Shown in pieces: positions 1 through 4,538 of a stretch of DNA of 5,093 bases. Numbering within the stretch: the stretch's first letter is position 1; every line of letters starts with the position of its first letter. Both the position numbers and the translations under genes were made by a program. Source of the stretch: Candidatus Bipolaricaulota bacterium (lineage in GTDB: Bacteria > Bipolaricaulota > Bipolaricaulia > Bipolaricaulales > Bipolaricaulaceae); contig JAGGRX010000126.1 in the NCBI GenBank assembly GCA_021159405.1, positions 1 to 5,093 on the forward strand, given 5' to 3'. The notes beneath the pieces were generated by a model. The model searched no databases. It was not told the origin of the DNA and was given only the letters and a program-made list of their open reading frames with translations.

Positions 1-424
1 CCCCCAGAAGCCTCCCCTCCCCAAGTTCTTCCACCAATCCACGAGCCAATTGCAGGAACCGCTGGGGATCGAGACGCTCCGGGAAGGGGACGGCCCCGCG
101 GGCGCGGATCCTACCCGCCAGGTCCACCCGCGCCCCCAGAAGGCGGGTCCGCTCCACCTTAAGGCCGATGGCGGAGGCGTAGCTGGGGTTGAGGGCCAGC
201 AAGGTAGGGCGCCTGCCCCCGTTGGACTCGGCCTTGCCCGCTTCCATCACCACCCCCTCTGAAAGCAGCTCCCGGATCAGCCGGGTGAGGACGGAAGGAG
301 CGAGACCGGTGCGATGGGAGAGCTCGGTGCGGGAAAGGGGGCCTTGCTCGCGGAGCAGGTTGAGGACCAGGCCCCGGTTGTGGCGTCGCAGCAGGTTCTG
401 ATCACCCTTCGGCGCACGCACCAC
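1..424 (-). CDS. ROK-family transcriptional regulator, N-terminal part (cut by window edge)
   Basis: The minus strand is open from GTG at 424 to the window edge, giving 141 codons. Residues about 10-80 form a winged helix-turn-helix: NLLRRHNRGLVLNLL is the first helix, SRTELSHRTGLAPSVLTRLI the recognition unit, and GGRRPTLLALNP (69-80) the wing typical of NagC/Mlc/XylR-type ROK repressors. Residues about 85-106 (AIGLKVERTRLLG, VDLAGRI) look like the start of the ROK sugar-kinase-like domain; the rest, including any zinc-binding cysteines, lies outside the window. Family members usually bind a sugar or sugar phosphate and release an operator in a catabolic or transporter operon; the ligand cannot be told here. 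Two adjacent GTG codons (424 and 421) could start translation. The upstream AAAGGA sits 2 nt before the first and 5 nt before the second, so 421 is slightly better placed. It is transcribed divergently from rlmN with its own promoter. Confidence 0.88.
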   Translation of the reverse strand, partial: MVRAPKGDQNLLRRHNRGLVLNLLREQGPLSRTELSHRTGLAPSVLTRLIRELLSEGVVMEAGKAESNGGRRPTLLALNPSYASAIGLKVERTRLLGARVDLAGRIRARGAVPFPERLDPQRFLQLARGLVEELGEGRLLG

Positions 425-451
425 ATTCCTTTCTTCTAGAAAGCAAGTTTC

Positions 452-480
452 ATTGTAGGCAGCGAAGGGGTGGGAGTCAA
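452..480 (-). promoter_or_regulatory. Sigma-70-type promoter of the ROK regulator gene
   Basis: On the minus strand TTGACT (475-480) is followed after exactly 17 bases by TACAAT (452-457). Each hexamer differs from consensus at one position. The predicted transcription start is near 445, giving a leader of about 20 nt that contains AAAGGA and the 8-bp palindrome TTCTAGAA (434-441). The palindrome sits just downstream of the start point, where an autorepressor could bind, but its role is inferred only from position. Confidence 0.72.
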
Positions 481-519
481 GCGGGGGATACTGGGAGGCT
501 CCGAAGAACGGGAGGGGCC

Positions 520-525
520 TATAAT
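520..525 (+). promoter_or_regulatory. TATAAT -10 element of rlmN, probably giving a leaderless mRNA
   Basis: A perfect TATAAT lies only 9 bases before the rlmN ATG at 535. Normal spacing puts the transcript start at about 532-535, on or next to the start codon. No -35 match is seen at 16-18 bases upstream, and there is no extended -10 TG. The only purine-rich, Shine-Dalgarno-like stretch (GGAGGGG, 511-517) lies upstream of the -10 box, so it would not be in the mRNA. Together these suggest leaderless translation. Confidence 0.6.
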
Positions 526-534
526 CCCTTTGAC

Positions 535-1578
535 ATGCACGTCCAGAGCCCATTCGATCTCTCCTTCGAGGAGCTGGAGGGACTTCTGCTTGGCTGGGGG
601 GAGCCCTCCTACCGGGCCCGCCAGCTTTGGGCCTGGCTGTGGCGGCGGCTTGCCACGGACTATGCGGAGATGACCGACCTCCCGAAGGGGCTACGAGCGC
701 GCCTCTCCCAGGAGCTGCCCCTCTCCCTCCCCCGGCCCGGGGCCCTCGAGCTCGACGCCGAGGAGGGGACGGAGAAGGTCCTCCTGCACCTCTCTGACGG
801 GGAGGCCATCGAGGCGGTCCTGATGCGGGAGGGGGACCGGCGCACGGTGTGTGTGTCCACCCAAGTGGGTTGCCCGGTGGGGTGCGCCTTCTGTGCCACC
901 GGCAGGATGGGCTACGTGCGGGACCTGACCCCCGGGGAGATCGCCGCCCAGGTGCTCCATTTCGCCCGCCGGCTGCAGGAGTCCGGGGAGCGGGTGACCC
1001 ATGTGGTGGTCATGGGCATGGGGGAGCCGTTCCTCAACTACGCCGCCACCCTAAAGGCGATCCGGAACCTGAACCATCCCCAGGGGTTCGGGCTCGGAGC
1101 ACGTAGGTTCACCGTCTCCACCGTTGGGGTGGTGCCGGGGATCCTGCAGCTGGCCGAAGCGAGGCTCCAGGTCAACCTGGCCATCTCCCTCCACGCCCCG
1201 GACGATGCCCTGCGGAGGGAGCTGGTGCCTTTGGGGAGGAAGTGGCCGGTGCGGGAGGTGCTTCAGGCGGCGGATGCCTACGTGGCGGCCACTGGCCGCC
1301 GGGTGACCTACGAGTACGTGCTCCTTTCCGGGGTGAACGATGGTCTGAAGGAGGCGCGGGCGCTGGCGAGGCTGCTCCGGGGGCGCCTGGCGCACGTGAA
1401 CCTGATCCCGTTCAACCCGGCACCCGGCCTCCCCTTCAAGCGCCCTTCGGATAGGAGGGTGGAGGCGTTCAAACGGGAGCTACTCCGCCATGGAGTGGAC
1501 GTCACCGTGCGCCGCTCCCGCGGGGTGAGGATCCAGGCCGGCTGTGGCCAGCTCCGCACCCGCCATCTCCCCCCGTAG
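535..1578 (+). CDS. rlmN: 23S rRNA (adenine(2503)-C(2))-methyltransferase RlmN, radical SAM
   Basis: This 347-residue protein has the usual RlmN length. The enzyme uses two SAM molecules to methylate C2 of A2503 in 23S rRNA, near the peptidyl transferase centre, and in some bacteria A37 of certain tRNAs. Visible features are the N-terminal accessory domain (PSYRARQLWAWLWRR, about 25-38), the radical-SAM CX3CX2C cluster motif at Cys113, Cys117 and Cys120 (CPVGCAFCATG), the SAM-binding GMGEPFLN (161-168), and NLAISLHA (214-221). Cys106, seven residues before the cluster, matches the methyl-carrying partner of the E. coli Cys118/Cys355 pair, and Cys337 in AGCGQL matches the methylated catalytic cysteine. 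All residues needed for the ping-pong mechanism are therefore present, which favours RlmN over a catalytically altered relative; Cfr is the related family to exclude. One oddity is that the usual acidic residue in the C-terminal RGxDIxAACGQL block is Arg332. The ATG at 535 is the only sensible start and is probably leaderless. The gene stands alone, divergent from the ROK regulator and convergent with tRNA-Asn. Confidence 0.97.
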   Translation: MHVQSPFDLSFEELEGLLLGWGEPSYRARQLWAWLWRRLATDYAEMTDLPKGLRARLSQELPLSLPRPGALELDAEEGTEKVLLHLSDGEAIEAVLMREGDRRTVCVSTQVGCPVGCAFCATGRMGYVRDLTPGEIAAQVLHFARRLQESGERVTHVVVMGMGEPFLNYAATLKAIRNLNHPQGFGLGARRFTVSTVGVVPGILQLAEARLQVNLAISLHAPDDALRRELVPLGRKWPVREVLQAADAYVAATGRRVTYEYVLLSGVNDGLKEARALARLLRGRLAHVNLIPFNPAPGLPFKRPSDRRVEAFKRELLRHGVDVTVRRSRGVRIQAGCGQLRTRHLPP

Positions 1579-1602
1579 CCACAACCCTTTAGAGGAGGCT
1601 AC
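1575..1602 (+). other. Stem-loop across the rlmN stop codon
   Basis: GTAGCC (1575-1580, containing the TAG stop) and GGCTAC (1597-1602) form a 6-bp perfect inverted repeat around a 16-nt loop, in which CCT and AGG could add three pairs. No T-tract follows on either strand, so it is not a standard intrinsic terminator. It may protect the rlmN mRNA 3' end or slow polymerase. Its meaning is uncertain. Confidence 0.3.
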
Positions 1603-1620
1603 CCGCTCCCCTACTCTCCA

Positions 1621-1640
1621 GAAAGAACCCCTTGCGGTTC
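1621..1640 (-). terminator. Weak candidate terminator downstream of tRNA-Asn
   Basis: On the minus strand GAACC (1636-1640) and GGTTC (1625-1629) pair as a 5-bp stem around a 6-nt loop. The stem is followed by TTTC (1624-1621), a poor U-tract. It lies about 20 nt beyond the tRNA CCA end, the expected place for termination of the tRNA transcript before it runs antisense into rlmN. The stem is short, so confidence is low. Confidence 0.35.
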
Positions 1641-1659
1641 AGCGCGATAAACCAGTGAT

Positions 1660-1735
1660 TGGCTCCCCGGGGAGGACTCGAACCTCCAACCCGCCGGTTA
1701 ACAGCCGGCTGCTCTGCCAATTGAGCTACCGGGGA
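1660..1735 (-). tRNA. tRNA-Asn, anticodon GTT
   Basis: The 76-nt gene folds into a complete cloverleaf. The acceptor stem pairs TCCCCGG with CCGGGGA, the D arm is GCTC-AATTGGCA-GAGC, and the anticodon arm is GCCGG-CTGTTAA-CCGGC with GTT at positions 34-36. The variable loop is GGGTT and the T arm is GGAGG-TTCGAGT-CCTCC. The discriminator base is G and the CCA end is encoded in the gene. Anticodon GTT reads AAC and AAU. The gene lies 36 nt downstream of the beta-helix gene on the same strand and has its own promoter. Confidence 0.98.
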
Positions 1736-1745
1736 TCCCGCTCAA

Positions 1746-1775
1746 ATGTTACCCCTTCCACCGTTTACCTGTCAA
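1746..1775 (-). promoter_or_regulatory. Promoter of tRNA-Asn, overlapping the upstream gene's stop codon
   Basis: On the minus strand a perfect TTGACA (1770-1775) is followed after 18 bases by TAACAT (1746-1751, four of six consensus positions). The predicted start is near 1739, leaving about 4 nt of leader before the mature tRNA 5' end at 1735. The TGA stop of the beta-helix gene (1772-1774) is part of the TTGACA hexamer. Confidence 0.65.
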
Positions 1776-3898
1776 TCGTTCGCCAGGAAGTCGGCGGGCC
1801 ATGGGGGGCCGGGGTATGCGGGACACAGGTCGGCTTCGGTGTTGCCGGAGATCTCGTTCCCGCCCCCAGAGATGGCGCCGGTGAAGGTGCGTTTGTAAAC
1901 GGCAAGCTCGCACGACTTCGCCTCTATCAAGATCCCCCAGCGGTTTCCGGCGATCGTGCAGCCGGTCAGGGAGAGCTCGGCACCCGCACCCAGGCGGATC
2001 CCGGCCCCGGCGTTCCCCTGGATGGAGCACTCTTCCAGGTTAGCCGACCCCGTGGACATCAGGTACAGGGCGTCGCCCTGCACGTTCTCGATCCGGGAAC
2101 CTCTGAGCGTAAGCTCGAACCCCTTTAAAGCCGCGGTTCGGATCGCCGGGCCTGCCCCGCCGCGGAATACACACCCTTCACCCTCAAACGTCGCCCTGGG
2201 CCCTAGGACCACCGCGGTGCCGCTGGGGGCGAAGGTGCAGTCACGGCATACCGCTCCGGCATGGGCGTCCAAAAAGAGGCTGGTTCCGTTACTGAAAAAG
2301 CCGGTATCGATGGCTAGGAGGGAACCTCCGTCGAGGTAGACCCCCCGGGAGAACCCGGAGATCGTACACCCGGCCAGGCAAACGTCCTCGGCCTTCTCGG
2401 CCCAGATCCCGGTCCCCCCTCGACGCAGTACGCAGCTGCGGAGCTCCACGGTGCCCGCCCCCTGCCAGATCCGGATCGGGGCCACGTAGCCCTCAAACAC
2501 GCAGTCCTCAAGAGCGGCACTAGCCCCGGCGAGGAGATCGATGCCACCCTTCATCAAGTTCTCCCCCTCCCCTTCCCCGGAGAAGCGGACGCCGTTCATG
2601 GTCAGCCGTCCCGCTGCCACCAGGACCTCCCCTTGGCCGGAGAAGGGGACCTTCTCCACACGCACCTCCACCCCGCCGACCAAAGAGAGGAAGGCCTCTC
2701 CCGGCCCCAGGCCTTCAACTCCACGGAGGGTCAGGTCCTTGACCAAGGTCGCCCCCTCGGCCACCGGGGCGGCGAGCACCACCATGCCGCCGGGAAGCAC
2801 CGCATCCACCGCCTCCTGGAGAGAGGAGAAGTCGGGCGAGGGATAGCGCGCCTCGAGGAGCTCTGCCCGGTGGAGGGGGCGACGCAGCCCTGGGTCCGCG
2901 TAACCAGCCAAATCCACCAAGTTGCCGCTGAAGATGTTGTCGGCCCCGGTAACCATCGCCCCCCGCCAAGCCCAGATGGCCAGCCTCTCGCACCCTTCCC
3001 AGGTGTTCTCTAAAAGTTCCACTTCGGCGTCCGGAGCCGCGATGAGGCCGAAGGTGCAGTCCTGGATCCGGGAGTCAGCGAGCTCCAACCGTCCTGAGGC
3101 CACCAGGAACCCCTGATAGAAGCCACGCACCGCACACCGGGACAGCTCCGCCACCTGTTCGCCTAATCCCAGGGATACCCCTACCGTACCCCGGATCCCG
3201 GCCTCTCCTCCCGAGAGCTCACACCCCTCAAGACGAAGCCTCGCGGAATCCTTTAGGAACACGGCGGCTGGATAGAGCTCCGGATCCGGAAACACTTCCA
3301 GCCCAGTCCCGGCCGGACCCCGGCTGGGCTCGACCTGAAAGGTACAGCTCGCCAGCTCCGCCATAGCCGAATCGCTTAGGAAAAGGCCGGCCCCAATCGT
3401 CGGACCAAACTCACACCCCTCGAGAGCGAGCTGGGCATTCCCTTGGCCGACCACATCCCAGTACGAGGCGGCCGCGGCCAGCTTACGGCAAGAGACCTCG
3501 GCCTCCTCGGTAGCCCATAGGCCTATGTCGGCCCGCTCGAGGGCCAGGTTCTCGAGGATCACGTGGGCACCGTTTACCAAGATGCAAATGCGGACGGTGA
3601 AAGATAGACGGGGGCTATGCGCCAACAGGCCGTATAGAGCCTCAAGGTCGATTTGGTCCTCGCTCGGGACGAACCCGCCCGCGAGGATCACTTCACCTTC
3701 TCCGCGCAGGGTGAGGTCCTTGTCGACAAACACGCCCCCTCCGTAGGTCCCTGGGGAGATCACGACCTCATCCCCGGGGCTCGCGGACTCGACCGCCGCC
3801 TGGATGGTGGGGTAATCCTGAGGCACCCGTAGAGTAGCCCCGATCGCCGCTCCGGTTATGAGGAGCAATGACGCCACCAGCACAACACTCCACCTCAT
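1772..3898 (-). CDS. Secreted right-handed parallel beta-helix (NosD/pectate-lyase-like fold) protein, tandemly duplicated
   Basis: This is a 708-residue exported protein. Residues 1-21 are a signal peptide (MRW, a hydrophobic stretch, then AIGA before the likely cleavage). Residues 22-75 carry the entry module of NosD-like beta-helix proteins (VPQDYPTIQAAV, PGDEVVISPGTY, DKDLTLRG). Rungs of beta-helix follow, marked by repeated L-x-x-C-x-hydrophobic turns. A second copy of the entry module begins near 347 (DFSSLQEAVDAVLPGG, then VKDLTLRG at 386-393). Each half ends in a similar cap: SGN..DLAGYADP near 324-336 and SGN..DLCPAYPG near 684-697. No catalytic residues of a polysaccharide lyase can be identified, so binding, structural and enzymatic roles all remain possible. 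The ATG at 3898 is preferred because a long Shine-Dalgarno match (3904-3916) ends 5 nt before it; an in-frame TTG at 3904 would add two residues but overlaps that site. The gene is transcribed towards tRNA-Asn and has no obvious functional partner in the window. Confidence 0.9.
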   Translation of the reverse strand: MRWSVVLVASLLLITGAAIGATLRVPQDYPTIQAAVESASPGDEVVISPGTYGGGVFVDKDLTLRGEGEVILAGGFVPSEDQIDLEALYGLLAHSPRLSFTVRICILVNGAHVILENLALERADIGLWATEEAEVSCRKLAAAASYWDVVGQGNAQLALEGCEFGPTIGAGLFLSDSAMAELASCTFQVEPSRGPAGTGLEVFPDPELYPAAVFLKDSARLRLEGCELSGGEAGIRGTVGVSLGLGEQVAELSRCAVRGFYQGFLVASGRLELADSRIQDCTFGLIAAPDAEVELLENTWEGCERLAIWAWRGAMVTGADNIFSGNLVDLAGYADPGLRRPLHRAELLEARYPSPDFSSLQEAVDAVLPGGMVVLAAPVAEGATLVKDLTLRGVEGLGPGEAFLSLVGGVEVRVEKVPFSGQGEVLVAAGRLTMNGVRFSGEGEGENLMKGGIDLLAGASAALEDCVFEGYVAPIRIWQGAGTVELRSCVLRRGGTGIWAEKAEDVCLAGCTISGFSRGVYLDGGSLLAIDTGFFSNGTSLFLDAHAGAVCRDCTFAPSGTAVVLGPRATFEGEGCVFRGGAGPAIRTAALKGFELTLRGSRIENVQGDALYLMSTGSANLEECSIQGNAGAGIRLGAGAELSLTGCTIAGNRWGILIEAKSCELAVYKRTFTGAISGGGNEISGNTEADLCPAYPGPPWPADFLAND

Positions 3899-3903
3899 TC
3901 CCA

Positions 3904-3916
3904 ATCACCCGCCTTT
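3904..3916 (-). promoter_or_regulatory. Extended ribosome-binding site that decides the beta-helix gene start
   Basis: The minus strand reads AAAGGCGGGTGAT. This matches the full anti-anti-SD sequence AAAGGAGGTGAT closely, with one extra or mismatched base in the middle. It ends 5 nt before ATG 3898. It overlaps the alternative TTG at 3904-3902, which argues against that codon as the start. Confidence 0.6.
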
Positions 3917-3925
3917 AAAATACCA
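3917..3925 (-). promoter_or_regulatory. Possible extended -10 promoter of the beta-helix gene
   Basis: The minus strand reads TGGTATTTT, a TGn extension plus a TATTTT -10 hexamer (3917-3922). No convincing -35 box lies 16-18 bases upstream (TTTTCC at 17). The predicted start, near 3910, would leave only about 12 nt of leader and cut off the 5' end of the ribosome-binding site. The real promoter may therefore lie further upstream. Confidence 0.3.
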
Positions 3926-4027
3926 CTGCCTGCTGCGCCGGAAAAGCCCCTCGGTTAAACTGGCGCCCCAAGCGGAATGTTGGTGCTCGCCTGGTCGGTG
4001 ATATTCACCTTCATGAACCTCTTAGTC

Positions 4028-4066
4028 AGCCGGACGTCAGCCTGGGCGTTTGGGTTCGGCTTTTTT
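4028..4066 (+). terminator. Intrinsic (rho-independent) terminator on the plus strand
   Basis: AGCCGGAC (4028-4035) pairs with GTTCGGCT (4054-4061) as an 8-bp stem with one G-T wobble and an 18-nt loop. It runs directly into six consecutive T residues (4061-4066). The U-tract has the polarity expected for a transcript moving left to right. No plus-strand gene is recognised immediately before it, so it ends either a small RNA, a lost gene's transcript, or an upstream leader of the ArsR-like region. Confidence 0.65.
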
Positions 4067-4075
4067 CTCATCTCA

Positions 4076-4139
4076 GGAGAACGGGGCGGCGATCCTGGCT
4101 TGGGCTCCTTTGAACTAGGTCCGCAGCCCTCTGTTCTCC
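4076..4139 (+). other. Long stem-loop, candidate structured RNA element
   Basis: GGAGAACGGGG (4076-4086) can pair with CTCTGTTCTCC and the C before it (4129-4139) to give 11 continuous pairs including two G-U, seven of them a perfect Watson-Crick block (GGAGAAC with GTTCTCC). Shorter repeats lie inside the arms: GGGCT (4102-4106) and AGCCC (4125-4129) compete for the inner stem. It starts 10 nt after the terminator's T-tract and ends 34 nt before the ArsR-like frame. I do not recognise it as a known riboswitch class. Confidence 0.4.
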
Positions 4140-4172
4140 CGGTTAAGCTCCCGATAGGATAGGTGCATAACA

Positions 4173-4393
4173 GTGACTAGCATAGCCGGGGCGAACGTAA
4201 TCTGTATTACAACGTCGAAAAGCTTAGGGCGCTGGGGAACCCCATCAGGGGGCGGGCGTTGGCACTGCTTGTTGAGGCAAGGGAGCCAGTTTGCGTGCGT
4301 GAGCTCGCTGGCGCGCTAGGGCTCCCGGAGTACAAGGTCTCCCGGCACCTTGCGGCGCTGCGGCCATTCCTTGTGGCCGATCCAGAACGGTAG
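4173..4393 (+). pseudogene. ArsR-family helix-turn-helix regulator, degraded
   Basis: The frame from 4181 to the TAG at 4391-4393 encodes an unmistakable ArsR/SmtB DNA-binding core: EKLRALGNPIRGRALALLVE (first helices), VCVRELAGALGL, and PEYKVSRHLAALR (recognition helix). It has no usable start. An in-frame TAG (4178-4180) precedes it, and before the core the frame offers only CTG 4202. GTG 4173 has a plausible ribosome site (AGGATAGGTG, 7 nt away) and could begin the ancestral protein, but it is in another frame; one lost base, or two gained, between about 4175 and 4220 would join the two. The protein also stops just after the recognition helix (RPFLVADPER), without the beta-wing and final helix, so about 60 residues remain of a family that is usually 90-120. 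ArsR proteins sense metals, metalloids or redox state and repress their own operon. Decay is the simplest reading. A sequencing error near 4210 or a non-standard start are alternatives, but neither explains the missing wing. Confidence 0.6.
4197..4210. repeat. Inverted repeat GTAAT-CTGT-ATTAC, possible old operator
   Basis: GTAAT (4197-4201) and ATTAC (4206-4210) are perfect 5-bp inverted arms around CTGT, an AT-rich island in GC-rich DNA. It lies at the 5' end of the ArsR-like frame, where an autoregulated ArsR gene would have its operator. ArsR/SmtB sites are typically AT-rich imperfect palindromes. The link to that regulator is inference. Confidence 0.35.
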
Positions 4394-4527
4394 CGATCTC
4401 GTTCTTTAGCCAGTCCGAGGCGGCTCTTTCCCTGTTGGTGATGCTCAAGAAGATTCCGATCATGCTCTCCCTGATGTGGATTGCCAACTAGACCCGTCCC
4501 TGGTTTTCGCGGTACACTTCCCCGGCG
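4394..4527. other. Unassigned stretch between the ArsR remnant and the thioredoxin-like gene
   Basis: No gene is supported here. A plus-strand frame ending in TAG at 4489-4491 reads VAISFFSQSEAALSLLVMLK and ends IPIMLSLMWIAN; it is hydrophobic like the end of a membrane segment but has no start. On the opposite strand a frame from ATG 4463 (AGGGAG three bases before it) begins MIGIFLSITNRERAASDWLK, but it continues antisense through the ArsR core. Both have GC-rich third positions, so composition does not decide. No convincing promoter for the downstream gene is visible. Confidence 0.4.
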
Positions 4528-4534
4528 AAGGAGG
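4528..4534 (+). promoter_or_regulatory. Ribosome-binding site that sets the thioredoxin-like gene start
   Basis: AAGGAGG lies 4 nt before GTG 4539. The next in-frame upstream start, ATG 4476, has no such site and would put a non-hydrophobic 21-residue extension in front of the signal peptide. GTG 4539 is therefore the better start. Confidence 0.75.
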
Positions 4535-4538
4535 CAGC

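Larger units (their letters stand above)
3926..4172. other. Intergenic region without a convincing gene
   Basis: Apart from the terminator and stem-loop listed separately, I see no gene here. A 61-codon frame opens at ATG 3977 and starts with about 30 hydrophobic residues, but a strong terminator hairpin lies inside it, its ribosome site is weak and its second half looks unlike protein. A small perfect hairpin, GGTGA-TAT-TCACC, sits at 3997-4009. The region may be the eroded remains of an older gene or a long RNA leader. Confidence 0.5.

Noticed and set aside
530..535. TTGACA on the plus strand just before and into the rlmN ATG, a perfect -35 hexamer.
   Set aside because: At 17 bases downstream there is only TTCGAT, a poor -10, and a start there would lie inside rlmN.
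1274..1300. A perfect inverted repeat GGCGGCCA-C-TGGCCGCC inside rlmN.
   Set aside because: It lies in the middle of a conserved coding region encoding ordinary residues (VAATGRR) and such repeats are common in GC-rich genes.
1591..1598. AGAGGAGG resembling a ribosome-binding site after rlmN.
   Set aside because: No start codon or open frame follows at a suitable distance before the tRNA gene.
1544..2128. A 194-codon plus-strand frame running through the rlmN end, the tRNA and the beta-helix gene.
   Set aside because: It crosses a certain tRNA gene and overlaps two real genes; it is an open shadow frame typical of GC-rich DNA.
3977..4162. A 61-codon plus-strand frame with a hydrophobic N-terminus (MLVLAWSVIFTF) that could be a small membrane protein.
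   Set aside because: A strong terminator hairpin with T6 lies inside the frame, the ribosome site is weak and the C-terminal half has no protein-like features.
4235..4244. A small GGGG-AA-CCCC hairpin in the ArsR-like region.
   Set aside because: The 2-nt loop cannot form as drawn and the bases encode the conserved Gly-Asn-Pro of the ArsR core.
4245..4487. An 80-codon minus-strand frame starting at TTG 4487 (or ATG 4463).
   Set aside because: Most of it is the antisense of the ArsR HTH core, which has recognisable family motifs; its second half is low-complexity Ala/Pro/Gln/Arg as expected of a shadow frame.
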